Of a stretch of DNA of 64,000 bases, positions 24,701 through 32,761 are shown one piece after another. The stretch lies in the NCBI RefSeq assembly GCF_030010625.1, contig NZ_JASCXN010000005.1, positions 124,001-188,000 on the forward strand. Reading direction: 5' to 3'. The DNA comes from Streptomyces sp. CC208A. Its GTDB lineage: Bacteria > Actinomycetota > Actinomycetes > Streptomycetales > Streptomycetaceae. The notes under the pieces were generated by a model, which saw nothing but the letters and a program-made list of their open reading frames with translations, was not told where the DNA came from and made no database searches. Position 1 is the stretch's first letter, and each line of letters opens with the position of its first letter. A program made the translations under genes and the position numbers.

Positions 24701-26002
24701 CTCATCGGGGAAGCGACGGCGGAGGCGGAGCGGATCACGGCCGAGGCCGCCGAGCTGTGGGAGACCACCGAGCGGGACGCGACCCGGCTGCGGGCCGAGG
24801 CCGAGCAGGTCAAGACCGACGGCGAGGCGCACGCGCAGGCGCTGCGCACGGCCGCCCTGGCCGACGCCGAGCAGGTCCTGGACGAGGCCCGGCAGGCCGC
24901 GGACAAGCGCCGCCAGGACGCCGCCGAACAGGCCGACACCCTGATCGGCGAGGCGACGACGGAGGCCGGCCGGATCACCGACGAGGCGGCCGAGCTGGCC
25001 GAGTCGGTGACCGCCGACGCCCGCGCCGAGGCCGAGCGGACGATCGCGGACGCGGCCGGGGAGGCCGAGCGGCTGCGGACCGAGGGCGCCGAGGCGCTGG
25101 AGTCGGCCCGTCAGGACGCCGAGCGGATCCGTACGGAGTCGGCGAAGGTCCGGGAGGACGCCGAGGCGGCGGCCGAGCAGATGCGCTCGGAGGCCCGCGC
25201 GGAGGCCGACCGGACCCTCGACGAGGCCCGCGAGGCCGGCGCGAGGAAGCGCGCGGACGCGGCCGAGCAGGCCGACCAGCTGATCGCCAAGGCCCAGGAG
25301 GAGGCGCTGCGCGCCACCGCGGAGGCCGAGTCGCAGGCGGACACGATGGTCGGCGCGGCCCGCAAGGAGGCCGACCGCATCGTCGCCGAGGCGACCGTGG
25401 AGGGCAACGCCCTGGTGGAGAAGGCCCGTACGGACGCGGACGAGCTCCTGGTCGGCGCCCGCAAGGACGCCACCGCCATAAGGGAGCGCGCCGAGGAGCT
25501 GCGGGGCCGGATCGAGGGCGAGATCGAGGAGCTGCACGAGCGGGCGCGGCGCGAGTCGGCCGAGCAGATGAAGACGGCCGGCGAGCGCGTGGACAAGCTG
25601 GTGAAGGCCGCGGAGGAGCAGCGCGCCGAGGCCGAGGCGAAGGCCAAGGAGATGGTCTCGGAGGCGAGTTCGGAGGCGAGCAAGGTCCGGATCGCGGCCG
25701 TGCGGAAGGCGGACGCCCTCCTCAAGGAGGCGGCGCAGAAGAAGAGTTCGCTGATCGCGGAGGCCGAGCGGATCAAGGCGGAGGCGGAGGCCGAGGCGGA
25801 GCGGCTGGTCGAGGAGGGCCGGCGCGAGCTGGAGGTCCTGACCCGGCGTCGTACGGACATCAATGCCGAGATCTCCCGTGTCCAGGACGTGCTGGAGGCG
25901 TTGGAGTCTTTCGAGACCCCGTCGGCGGGGGCGAAGGACGGACTCAAGGCGGGCGCTTCCTCGGGTTCCACTCGTTCGAGTGGCAAGTCCCAGGACGGCT
26001 AG
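21710..26002 (+). CDS. scy: Scy, giant coiled-coil polarity protein
   Basis: A protein of about 1430 residues is read from GTG 21710 (an ATG at 21698 is the alternative). The start region GYERQESHRAEDDHLSRFEA and VQHAEDLGYQVEVLRAKL, with an N-terminal DivIVA-like heptad section, matches Scy of S. coelicolor. The remainder is an unbroken Ala/Glu/Arg coiled coil with the long-period hendecad pattern (EAERLRSEA, AEEQAEA) to about residue 1390, then a short disordered Ser/Gly tail. Scy organises the tip-organising centre, binding DivIVA, FilP and ParA, and so fixes branching sites. It is longer than the roughly 1326 residues I recall for S. coelicolor, partly from exact 120-bp internal duplications near 24.5-25 kb. 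filP follows 115 bases downstream. Confidence 0.94.
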   Translation: MRGYERQESHRAEDDHLSRFEAEMDRLKKEREKAVQHAEDLGYQVEVLRAKLHEARRTLASRPAHDSADIGYQAEQLLRNAQAQAEQLRQDAERELREARAQTQRILQEHAEHQARLQAELHNEAVQRRQQLDQELNERRQTVEAHVNENVAWAEQLRARTEAQARRLMDEARAEAEQSLAAARAEAARLTEETGRRVGAEAEAARAEAEAILLRARKDAERLMTAASTQAQEATGHAEQLRTAAVAETDQARRQASELSRAAEQRMQEAEERLRQARAEADKALAEAKEAAARTLSSADSVNEQRTRTAKAEIARLVGEATKEAEALKAEAEEKLREATARSEKLVAEATEKARTAAAEDSAAALAKAARSAEEILSKASEEASETTRKAAEEAERIRREAETEADRLRSRAEEQADELLGSAKDDTKEYRAKTVELQEEARRLRGEAEQLRAEAVAEGERIRGEARREAVQQIEEAAKTAEELLAKAKADAEELRTNAGAESEKVRSEAMERAQTLRAQAEETLERTRAEAERLRTEAEEQAEAVREAAEKAAETLRADAERAAEARRAEAAEELARLHADAEAKVAAAGRELTDARAEGERIRREAAEETERLRSEAAERIRTLQEQAEQEAERLRSEAATDAAAARTEAESTAQRLTSEAETEAERLRSEAQETADRVRAEAAAAAERVAAEAAEALSAAREEANRRRREAEETLESARSEAGRERELAREQSEELLAAARKRVEEAQAEAQRLVEEAEARAAELVGAASRAAQEVRDSVAGLREQAEEEIAGLRSAAEHAAERTRTEAQEEADRVRADAYEERERASEDAARTRARAQEESEAAKALAERTVGDAIAEAEKLRTDTAEYAQRVRTEATDALAAAEQDAARTRADAREDANRIRSEAAEKAEGVVGEATAEAERIGAEAERVLDEARQAADKRRQDAAEQADALIGEATTEAERITAEATQVLDEARQAADKRRQDAAEQADTLIGEATAEAERITAEAAELWETTERDATRLRAEAEQVKTDGEAHAQALRTAALADAEQVLDEARQAADKRRQDAAEQADTLIGEATTEAGRITDEAAELAESVTADARAEAERTIADAAGEAERLRTEGAEALESARQDAERIRTESAKVREDAEAAAEQMRSEARAEADRTLDEAREAGARKRADAAEQADQLIAKAQEEALRATAEAESQADTMVGAARKEADRIVAEATVEGNALVEKARTDADELLVGARKDATAIRERAEELRGRIEGEIEELHERARRESAEQMKTAGERVDKLVKAAEEQRAEAEAKAKEMVSEASSEASKVRIAAVRKADALLKEAAQKKSSLIAEAERIKAEAEAEAERLVEEGRRELEVLTRRRTDINAEISRVQDVLEALESFETPSAGAKDGLKAGASSGSTRSSGKSQDG
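24515..24994 (+). repeat. 120-bp tandem repeat units inside scy
   Basis: The sequence beginning GTCCTGGACGAGGCCCGGCA occurs at 24515, 24635 and 24875, at spacings of 120 and 240 bp; the unit at 24755 is diverged. About 50 bases are identical in the three copies, encoding VLDEARQAADKRRQDAAEQA. The 40-residue period keeps the coiled-coil phase (40 residues in 11 turns), so copies can be gained or lost without breaking the rod. Confidence 0.9.
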
Positions 26003-26116
26003 CCACTCAAAAGGCTGGACATTCTCCAGATCAAACGGGCATACGCTCGATGACACGCCGCTTCGGCCCCTAGGATTCCCCCTAACACCTCACCGGTCTC
26101 ATTCGACAGGAACCCC

Positions 26117-27052
26117 ATGAGCGACACTTCCTCCCCCTTCGGCTTCGAGCTCGTGCGGCGTGGTTACGACCGCGGTCAGGTGGACGACCGCATTACCAAG
26201 CTCGTCGCCGACCGTGACAGTGCTCTGGCCCGGATCACCTCCCTGGAGAAGCGCATCGAGGAACTCCACCTCGAGACGCAGAACGCCCAGGCGCAGGTGA
26301 GCGACGCCGAGCCCTCGTACGCCGGTCTCGGCGCGCGCGTCGAGAAGATCCTCCGTCTCGCCGAGGAGGAGGCGAAGGACCTGCGCGAGGAGGCCCGTCG
26401 CGCCGCCGAGCAGCACCGCGAGCTGGCCGAGTCGGCCGCCCAGCAGGTGCGCAACGACGCGGAGTCCTTCGCGGCGGAGCGGAAGGCGAAGGCCGAGGAC
26501 GAGGGCGTCCGGATCGTCGAGAAGGCCCAGGGCGAGGCCAACTCGCTGCGCGCCGAGGCGCAGAAGGACGCGCAGTCGAAGCGCGAGGAGGCGGACGCCC
26601 TCTTCGAGGAGACCCGCGCCAAGGCCGCCCAGGCCGCCGCGGACTTCGAGACCAACCTGGCCAAGCGCCGCGAGCAGTCCGAGCGCGACCTGGCCTCCCG
26701 TCAGGCCAAGGCCGAGAAGCGCCTCGCCGAGATCGAGCACCGCGCCGAGCAGCTCCGCCTGGAGGCCGAGAAGCTCCGCACGGACGCCGAGCGCCGGGCC
26801 CGCCAGACGGTGGAGACCGCGCAGCGCCAGGCCGAGGACATCGTGGCCGACGCGAACGCCAAGGCGGACCGGATCCGCTCGGAATCGGAGCGCGAGCTGG
26901 CGGCCCTGACCAACCGCCGCGACTCCATCAACGCGCAGCTGACCAACGTCCGCGAGATGCTGGCCACGCTGACCGGTGCCGCGGTGGCGGCGGCCGGCTC
27001 CCCGCTGGACGAGGAGCGCTCCGCGGGCGTCCCCGCGCAGCAGACCCGGTAA
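26117..27052 (+). CDS. filP: FilP, intermediate-filament-like coiled-coil protein
   Basis: The 311-residue protein starts at ATG 26117, 6 bases after an AGGA site. The N-terminus SPFGFELVRRGYDRGQVDDR is the short DivIVA-like segment of FilP; after ITKLVADRDSALARI and a proline-containing hinge (SDAEPSYAGLGARVE) a continuous coiled coil runs to about residue 290 (REEARRAAEQHRELAES, ESERELAALTNRRDSINAQL). FilP forms a cis-interconnected network behind the growing tip, gives the hypha stiffness and interacts with DivIVA and Scy. It shares the ERELAALTNRR-like end with Scy, showing common origin. A TAGGAT box at 26071 could be its -10, but the -35 spacing is poor. A hairpin follows at 27073. Confidence 0.96.
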   Translation: MSDTSSPFGFELVRRGYDRGQVDDRITKLVADRDSALARITSLEKRIEELHLETQNAQAQVSDAEPSYAGLGARVEKILRLAEEEAKDLREEARRAAEQHRELAESAAQQVRNDAESFAAERKAKAEDEGVRIVEKAQGEANSLRAEAQKDAQSKREEADALFEETRAKAAQAAADFETNLAKRREQSERDLASRQAKAEKRLAEIEHRAEQLRLEAEKLRTDAERRARQTVETAQRQAEDIVADANAKADRIRSESERELAALTNRRDSINAQLTNVREMLATLTGAAVAAAGSPLDEERSAGVPAQQTR

Positions 27053-27072
27053 GCCTCGTAGGTCCTGCGACT

Positions 27073-27098
27073 CCCCCCGTCATTCCGGTGGCGGGGGG
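27073..27098 (+). terminator. Terminator after filP
   Basis: CCCCCCG pairs with CGGGGGG around a 12-base loop and is followed by GTTTCG. It lies 20 bases after the filP stop and 25 bases before the next gene. Confidence 0.65.
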
Positions 27099-27123
27099 TT
27101 TCGCGCGCCCGTAGGTTGTACGC

Positions 27124-28137
27124 ATGATCGAGCTCGACGGACTGACGAAGCGGTACGGGACGAAGACGGCGGTCGATCATCTCTCCTTCCGGGTCCGGCC
27201 GGGCATGATCACCGGCTTCCTGGGGCCCAACGGGGCGGGGAAGTCGACCACGATGCGGATGATGCTCGATCTGGACAACCCGACGAGCGGGACGGTGCGG
27301 ATCGACGGCCGGCACTACCGCGACCTCGACGAGCCGCTGAAGTACATCGGGGCGCTGCTCGACGCCAAGGCGATGCACGGGGGCCGCTCGGCGTACAACA
27401 ACCTGCTGTGTCTGGCGCAGTCGAACCGGATCCCGGAGCGCCGGGTCGGCGAGGTGCTCGACCTGGTGGGTCTGACGGCGGTGGCGCGGAAGAAGTCGAA
27501 GGGGTTCTCGCTCGGCATGGGCCAGCGGCTCGGGATCGCGTCGGCGCTGCTCGGCGATCCCGAGATCCTCATGTTCGACGAACCCGTCAATGGTCTGGAC
27601 CCCGAGGGAATTCACTGGATCCGCAATCTGATGAAGGCGCTGGCGGCGGAAGGAAGAACGATCTTCGTCTCCAGCCATCTGATGAGTGAAATGGCACTGA
27701 CGGCCGATCATCTGATCGTCATCGGGCAGGGAAAGCTGCTGGCCGACACGTCGATGGCCGATTTCATCCAGCGGAATTCACGGAGTTTCGTCCGGCTCCG
27801 CTCCCCGCAGCAGGAACAGTTGCGGGACATGCTGCACGGCGCCGGATTCGTGGTGGTCGAGGCGGGAAACGGGACCCTGGAGGTCGACGGGGCCACGACC
27901 GAGAAACTGGGCGAGCTCGCGGCGGCGCACGGGCTGACGCTGCACGAGCTGAGCTCCCAGCGCGCCTCGCTGGAGGAGGCGTTCATGCAGATGACGGCGG
28001 GCGCGGTGGAGTACCACGCGCACGGCACCGACGTGCACGGCGGCGCACCGGCCGCACCCGGCCCCGTGTGGGGTGCGGACTCCGGCTGGGGCCCGGTGAG
28101 CGGCCCGGCCGACGGCTCGACCTCCGAGGGGGCCTGA
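27124..28137 (+). CDS. ABC-2 type exporter, ATP-binding protein (copy 1)
   Basis: The 337-residue protein has all ABC ATPase motifs: Walker A GPNGAGKSTTMRMM, the Q-loop region, the signature FSLGMGQRLGIASALLG, Walker B EILMFDEPVNGLDPEG and the H-loop SSHLMSEMAL. After residue 220 comes a C-terminal domain of the DrrA type and a Gly/Pro-rich tail of about 45 residues. It pairs with the permease starting 3 bases later. Such ATPases drive export of drugs, lipids or peptides; the substrate cannot be told from sequence. It is strongly similar to the ATPase at 29098-30237, so the two operons arose by duplication. Confidence 0.95.
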   Translation: MIELDGLTKRYGTKTAVDHLSFRVRPGMITGFLGPNGAGKSTTMRMMLDLDNPTSGTVRIDGRHYRDLDEPLKYIGALLDAKAMHGGRSAYNNLLCLAQSNRIPERRVGEVLDLVGLTAVARKKSKGFSLGMGQRLGIASALLGDPEILMFDEPVNGLDPEGIHWIRNLMKALAAEGRTIFVSSHLMSEMALTADHLIVIGQGKLLADTSMADFIQRNSRSFVRLRSPQQEQLRDMLHGAGFVVVEAGNGTLEVDGATTEKLGELAAAHGLTLHELSSQRASLEEAFMQMTAGAVEYHAHGTDVHGGAPAAPGPVWGADSGWGPVSGPADGSTSEGA

Positions 28138-28140
28138 TCC

Positions 28141-28920
28141 ATGGCAGCGGCGACGGCGGTCCTCCAGTCCGAGTGGACCAAGATCCGGACGGTCTCGTCG
28201 ACGGTCTGGACGCTGGCGAGCGCCCTGATCGTCACGGTGGCGATGGGCGCGGCGATCTCGGCGCTCCTGAGGTCGACCTTCGACGACCTCTCCCCGCTGG
28301 AGCGGGCGACCTTCGACCCGACCTTCGTCAGCTTCTCCGGGATGATCCTGGGCCAGCTGGCGATGGTGGTCTTCGGCGTGCTCGTGGTGGGGACCGAGTA
28401 CTCCTCGGGCATGATCCGCACCTCGCTCGCCGCCGTCCCCCAGCGGGCCACCTTCCTCTTCTCCAAGATCGCGGTGGCCGGGGTGCTGGCCCTCCTCGTC
28501 GGTCTGGCGACGAGCTTCCTGGCCTTCTTCCTCGGACAGGCGCTGCTCGGCGAGCACCGGACCACGATCGGCGCGGACAACGTGCTGCGGGCGGTGGTCG
28601 GCGGCGGGCTCTACATGGGGCTGATCGCGGTCTTCTCGATGGGCGTGGCGACGATGCTGCGCTCCTCGATGCTGTCGCTCGGCATCCTGGTGCCGTTCTT
28701 CTTCCTGATCTCGCAGATCCTGTCGGCGGTGCCGAAGGCGAAGGAGGTCGCCCGGTACTTCCCCGACCAGGCCGGCTCCAAGATCATGCAGGTGGTGCCG
28801 GACGCGCTGGGCTCGGAGAAGGCGCCGTACGGGCCGTGGGGCGGCCTCGGGATCATGCTGGCCTGGGTGGCGGCCTCGCTGCTCGGCGGCTACCTGGTGC
28901 TGAAGCGGCGGGACGCCTGA
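28141..28920 (+). CDS. ABC-2 type exporter, permease (copy 1)
   Basis: The 259-residue membrane protein starts at ATG 28141. It opens with VLQSEWTKIRTVSSTVWTLA, the conserved cytoplasmic elbow of ABC-2 permeases of this type, and has six hydrophobic segments, including FSGMILGQLAMVVFGVLVVG, IAVAGVLALLVGLATSFLAF and LGILVPFFFLISQIL. The GTEYSSGMIRTSLAA loop after the second helix is the family hallmark. It forms the channel for the ATPase encoded just upstream. Confidence 0.94.
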   Translation: MAAATAVLQSEWTKIRTVSSTVWTLASALIVTVAMGAAISALLRSTFDDLSPLERATFDPTFVSFSGMILGQLAMVVFGVLVVGTEYSSGMIRTSLAAVPQRATFLFSKIAVAGVLALLVGLATSFLAFFLGQALLGEHRTTIGADNVLRAVVGGGLYMGLIAVFSMGVATMLRSSMLSLGILVPFFFLISQILSAVPKAKEVARYFPDQAGSKIMQVVPDALGSEKAPYGPWGGLGIMLAWVAASLLGGYLVLKRRDA

Positions 28921-29097
28921 CGCCCGGCCCCCGCCCGGGGAGTCCCTGATTTCTCCCTGAGGTCTCGCTTCGGTCTCTCTTCTCCGGCGCGGGAACCGTC
29001 AACGGCTGGATAAGCTCCTGACTCGTACGGGGGCCTCACGGCCGCGCGCCGCCCTGCCCCCGATCGCACACCACGGACCTGTCGATGGGGCTGGAGA

Positions 29098-30237
29098 ATG
29101 ATCGAGGCAGTCGGCCTGACGAAGCGCTACGGCGCCAAGACGGCCGTGTACGACCTTTCCTTCCAGGTGAGGCCCGGTGTCGTCACCGGCTTCCTGGGAC
29201 CGAACGGCTCCGGCAAGTCGACCACCATGCGCATGATCCTCGGCCTGGACCAGCCGACGTCCGGCCATGTGACGATCGGCGGCCACCCCTTCCGGCAGCT
29301 GCCGAACGCGCCCCGGCAGGTCGGCGCCCTCCTCGACGCCAAGGCCGTGCACGGCGGCCGCAGCGCCCGCAACCACCTCCTCTCGCTGGCCCAGCTGGCC
29401 GGCATCCCGGCCCGCCGGGTCGACGAGGTGCTGGGCGTGGTGGGCCTCCAGGACGTGGCGAAGCGCCGCTCCAAGGGCTTCTCCCTCGGCATGGGCCAGC
29501 GGCTCGGCATCGCGGCGGCCCTGCTCGGCGACCCGCAGGTGCTGCTCTTCGACGAGCCGGTCAACGGCCTGGACCCGGAGGGCATCCTCTGGGTGCGGAA
29601 CCTGATGAAGAAGCTCGCCGCCGAGGGCCGTACGGTCTTCGTCTCCAGCCACCTCATGAGCGAGATGGCGCTGACGGCCGACCACCTGATCGTGATCGGC
29701 CGGGGGCAGCTGCTCTCCGACATGCCGGTGAAGCAGTTCATCTCGGCGAACTCGGCGGACTTCGCCCGGGTCCGCGTCCCGGACGCCGAGGCCGGCCAGC
29801 GGGAGAAGCTCTCGGCCGTGCTCGCCGAGGCCGGCGGCCAGGTCCTCTCCGAGCCGGACGGGGCGCTGCGCGTCACCGGCCTGCCGCTGCCGAGGATCAG
29901 CGACCTGGCGCACGGGGCGGACGTACGGCTCTGGGAGCTCTCCCCGCACCAGGCCTCCCTGGAGGAGGCGTACATGCGGCTGACGCAGGGCGCGGTGGAC
30001 TACCGCTCCAGCGACGACAAGCTGGCCCACCTCCAGGCCCCGCCGCAGCCCGGGCAGCCGGGGTACGGGCTGCCGCCGCAGCCGCCCGCCGTCCCGGCCG
30101 CGCCGCAGCAGGGCTGGTACGCCCCGCCGCCGCCCGGACAGAACCCGTACGCCGCCGAGCAGCCTCCGGCGGCGCCCGCGGCCCCGGCCGCCCCCACCGC
30201 CCCGCAGCCGCGCGACACCACCGAGGACGACCGATGA
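29098..30237 (+). CDS. ABC-2 type exporter, ATP-binding protein (copy 2) with Pro/Gln-rich tail
   Basis: The 379-residue protein starts at ATG 29098 behind CTGGAG. Motifs: GPNGSGKSTTMRMILGL, FSLGMGQRLGIAAALLG, VLLFDEPVNGLDPEG and SSHLMSEMALTADHL, nearly the same as in copy 1. Residues about 300-379 form an unusual tail of Pro, Gln, Ala and Tyr (PPQPGQPGYGLPPQPP, AAPQQGWYAPPPPGQ), probably disordered and cytoplasmic, perhaps a binding arm. Its stop overlaps the permease start (ATGA). The 177 bp before it hold a separate promoter region. Confidence 0.95.
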   Translation: MIEAVGLTKRYGAKTAVYDLSFQVRPGVVTGFLGPNGSGKSTTMRMILGLDQPTSGHVTIGGHPFRQLPNAPRQVGALLDAKAVHGGRSARNHLLSLAQLAGIPARRVDEVLGVVGLQDVAKRRSKGFSLGMGQRLGIAAALLGDPQVLLFDEPVNGLDPEGILWVRNLMKKLAAEGRTVFVSSHLMSEMALTADHLIVIGRGQLLSDMPVKQFISANSADFARVRVPDAEAGQREKLSAVLAEAGGQVLSEPDGALRVTGLPLPRISDLAHGADVRLWELSPHQASLEEAYMRLTQGAVDYRSSDDKLAHLQAPPQPGQPGYGLPPQPPAVPAAPQQGWYAPPPPGQNPYAAEQPPAAPAAPAAPTAPQPRDTTEDDR

Positions 30238-31064
30238 CCGCCCCGACCCCCACGCCTCCCCCGCCGTACGGCTACGTCTCCCCCATCCCGGTCCGCCGGG
30301 CGCACCTCGGGGACGCGCTCGCCTCGGAGTGGACGAAGATCCGCTCGGTGCGGTCGACGATGTGGACGCTGGGGACGATGGTCCTGCTGATGGTGGTGGT
30401 CGGTCTCGGCGTGGCCGCGATCGCCGCCGCCGAGGGCGGGGGCGTGGGCGCGGAGTCGGCGCTGACGCTGGGCTTCTTCGGGACGCTGCCCGCCTCGATC
30501 TGCGTGATCACCCTGGGGGTGCTCACGATCTCGTCCGAGTACGGCACGGGGATGATCCGGACCACGCTGACGGCGTGCCCGAGCCGGTCCCGGGTGCTGA
30601 CGGCGAAGGCGATCGTCTTCTTCCTGCTGGTCTTCACGATCACGCTGGTCGTCACGTTCGCGGTGGGGACCGCGCAGGTGGCGATGGTGGACGCGGCGCA
30701 GCCGACGGGGGCGGAGTGGGCGCGGGCCACGGTAGGCGTGGCCGCCTTCCTGGCCGTGCTCGGCCTGCTGTCGATGGCGGTCGGGGCGCTGGTGCGGCAC
30801 TCGGCCGGCGCCATCACGGCGATGATCGGGGTGCTGCTGCTGCCCCTGGTGGCGAGCATGTTCATGCTCACGCCGGCGCTCCAGGACCTCCAGAAGGTGC
30901 TGGTCACCTACGCGGTGCCTTCGCAGCTGATCGCGCTGTACCAGTCGGAGCCGCTGTTCACGGACAGCGGTCCGGCGGGCTGGGAGACCCTGTTCGTCCT
31001 GACGGGAATCACCGCGGCGGTGCTGGGTGGCGCGTACGCGCTGCTCAACAGCCGGGACGTCTGA
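30234..31064 (+). CDS. ABC-2 type exporter, permease (copy 2)
   Basis: The 276-residue protein starts at ATG 30234 (4-base overlap with the ATPase gene). After a Pro-rich cytoplasmic lead comes LASEWTKIRSVRSTMWTLGT, the elbow motif, and six membrane segments such as MVLLMVVVGLGVAAIAA, ASICVITLGVLTISSEYG and AITAMIGVLLLPLVASMFML. The hallmark SSEYGTGMIRTTLTACPSR matches copy 1. It is the channel partner of the preceding ATPase. Substrate unknown. Confidence 0.94.
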   Translation: MTAPTPTPPPPYGYVSPIPVRRAHLGDALASEWTKIRSVRSTMWTLGTMVLLMVVVGLGVAAIAAAEGGGVGAESALTLGFFGTLPASICVITLGVLTISSEYGTGMIRTTLTACPSRSRVLTAKAIVFFLLVFTITLVVTFAVGTAQVAMVDAAQPTGAEWARATVGVAAFLAVLGLLSMAVGALVRHSAGAITAMIGVLLLPLVASMFMLTPALQDLQKVLVTYAVPSQLIALYQSEPLFTDSGPAGWETLFVLTGITAAVLGGAYALLNSRDV

Positions 31065-31082
31065 GCGCCCGGCTCCTCCGGC

Positions 31083-31409
31083 CTAGTACTTCGGCGCGTT
31101 GCGGGACCGCTGCACCCGGGTGGTGCGGCGGTCCTTCGCGTTCCAGCAGGCCTTGTGCCAGTGGCGGCGGTCGTCGACGCCGCCGTACTCGGGCCAGGCG
31201 ACGACGTGCGGGGCGCCGGGCGGGATCTCCTGGTCGCAGCCGGGGCAGCGGTAGCGCTTGCCCGGGGAGCTGGCGCCGGCGACCAGGCGGACGTACCACT
31301 CCTCGCCCTGCCAGGTCTCGGTGCGCTGCGAGCCGCCGTACCGGTCGCCGCGGTCGTCCTGCGCCTCGGGCCTGACGGCTCGGCGGGAGCGGTTGTGACG
31401 GGGCGACAC
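31083..31409 (-). CDS. Small conserved actinobacterial protein with zinc-ligand motif
   Basis: This 108-residue protein is read from GTG 31409, 5 bases after GAGGTG. A basic N-terminus (SPRHNRSRRAVR) is followed by WQGEEWYVRLVAGASSPGKR and a likely zinc site: Cys-x2-Cys in YRCPGCDQEIPPG, then His in APHVVAWPE and HWHKACWNAKDRRTTR. The C/C/H/C arrangement resembles treble-clef or HNH-like folds. It is conserved near filP/nucS in Streptomyces as I recall, sometimes mislabelled ATP/GTP-binding protein; I see no P-loop. It converges on the ABC permease with 18 bases between them. A nucleic-acid-binding role is a guess. Confidence 0.82.
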   Translation of the reverse strand: MSPRHNRSRRAVRPEAQDDRGDRYGGSQRTETWQGEEWYVRLVAGASSPGKRYRCPGCDQEIPPGAPHVVAWPEYGGVDDRRHWHKACWNAKDRRTTRVQRSRNAPKY

Positions 31410-31608
31410 GGCACACCTCACGGGGTCGGGGAACACGGACCGTTCCCTCCAGCGTACGGGCCGCGACATGGTGCCCGGGGCGCCGGTCCGAGGTCCCGGG
31501 CCGAAAATCGCAAGAACTTCAGCCGGGGCCGTTGCCTTTGGCACGTGTCAGACGTTGTTGCCAGTACCGGGGGGAGAGAACGCGTCGGCCGCAAGGAGGC
31601 AGAAGGCG

Positions 31609-32643
31609 ATGCGCGTAGGAACGTTCGTTCTGGCGGCACAGTTTCCGGGGCAGGGGCAGGGAGAGGCGCTGCACCGGGCGGTGCGGACCGCCGAGGTGGC
31701 CGAGGAGGCGGGCCTGGACTCGGTCTGGCTGGCCGAGCACCATTTCGTGCCGTACGGCGTCTGCCCGTCGGCCGTGACCCTGGCGGCCGTGCTGCTCGGC
31801 CGCACCCGGCGGCTGCGGGTGGGGACGGCGGTGAGCGTGCTGCCCGCCGTCCACCCGGTCGCCCTCGGCGAGCAGGCGGCGCTGCTGCACATCGTCTCGG
31901 GCGGCAGGTTCACCCTCGGGGTGGGCCGTGGCGGGCCCTGGGTGGACCTGGAGGTGTTCGGCGCGGGTCTCGACGCGTACGAGCGCGGCTTCCCGGAGGC
32001 CCTCGACCTGTTGCTGCGCTGGCTCACCGAGCCCCGCGTGGGTGCCGAGGGAGAACGGTTCTCCTTCCGTGAGGTGCCGGTGGTGCCCCGGGCCGGCGAG
32101 CTGATCGGCGGCGAGGCGTCGCCTGAGGTGGTGGTGGCCTGCACCTCGCAGCGGAGCGTGCGGCTCGCGGCCGAGCGCGGGCTCCCGATGCTGCTCGGCA
32201 TGCACTGCGGCGACGAGGACAAGGCCGAGATGGTCGCGGCCTGGGCCCGCTGGGCGCGGGAGGCCGGGCGGGATCCGGACGAGGTCGCGCGGATCGGCGC
32301 CGGGCACGTCTCCGCGGGCGTGGTGCAGCTCGCGGACCGCAGCCAGGAGGCGGCGGAGACCCTGGTGAAGGCGATGCCGGGCTGGCTGAAGCAGGGCCTG
32401 GACGCGCATGTGACGGTGGACGGCCGGCACCGGGCCATGCGGGACCCGGTGGCGTACACCGAACTGCTCTGCTCGCTGCACCCGGTCGGCACCCCCGCGC
32501 TCGCGGCGGACCGGCTCGCGGCGACCGCCGAGCGCACCGGCATCACCCGCTTCGCCCTCCTCGCCGAAGGCTCCGGCGACCTGGCCGGCACCGAGGAGAA
32601 CCTGCGGCGACTGGGCGCCGAGGTCCTCCCCCGGCTGGCCTGA
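31609..32643 (+). CDS. LLM class flavin-dependent oxidoreductase
   Basis: The 344-residue protein starts at ATG 31609, with AAGGAGG 10 bases upstream; a longer in-frame extension to 31468 lacks conserved sequence. It shows the bacterial-luciferase-like TIM barrel: AEEAGLDSVWLAEHHF, RTRRLRVGTAVSVLPAVHPV, EQAALLHIVSGGRFTLGVGR and the central VVVACTSQRSVRLAAERGLP. These enzymes use FMN or F420 to oxidise or reduce small molecules in the cytosol; the EHHF motif suggests the FMN-type, alkanal-monooxygenase-like group. It is monocistronic, with a hairpin 33 bases after the stop. Substrate unknown. Confidence 0.92.
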   Translation: MRVGTFVLAAQFPGQGQGEALHRAVRTAEVAEEAGLDSVWLAEHHFVPYGVCPSAVTLAAVLLGRTRRLRVGTAVSVLPAVHPVALGEQAALLHIVSGGRFTLGVGRGGPWVDLEVFGAGLDAYERGFPEALDLLLRWLTEPRVGAEGERFSFREVPVVPRAGELIGGEASPEVVVACTSQRSVRLAAERGLPMLLGMHCGDEDKAEMVAAWARWAREAGRDPDEVARIGAGHVSAGVVQLADRSQEAAETLVKAMPGWLKQGLDAHVTVDGRHRAMRDPVAYTELLCSLHPVGTPALAADRLAATAERTGITRFALLAEGSGDLAGTEENLRRLGAEVLPRLA

Positions 32644-32676
32644 GGGACGGAGGACGCCGCCGCTCCGGCGTCCCCG

Positions 32677-32706
32677 CGATCGGTGCGCGTCGGCACGCAC
32701 CGATCG
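32677..32706. terminator. Terminator between the LLM oxidoreductase and the next minus-strand gene
   Basis: CGATCGGTGCG (32677-32687) pairs with CGCACCGATCG (32696-32706) around an 8-base loop; 11 bp perfect, between convergent genes. Confidence 0.8.
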
Positions 32707-32761
32707 TGGCTCCCGCGAGGCGGGCGGAGGCGACGGATCCCGGTGGCGACGGTCGGGCCCC

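Noticed and set aside
24515-24994. Regular repeats considered as a CRISPR array
   Set aside because: The repeats lie in frame within scy, have 120-bp spacing and diverged coding sequence between them, and no cas genes are near.
21212-26056. 1614-codon open frame on the minus strand opposite scy
   Set aside because: It is the shadow of the scy coiled coil in GC-rich DNA: Leu/Gly/Arg low complexity, no ribosome site, no known domain.
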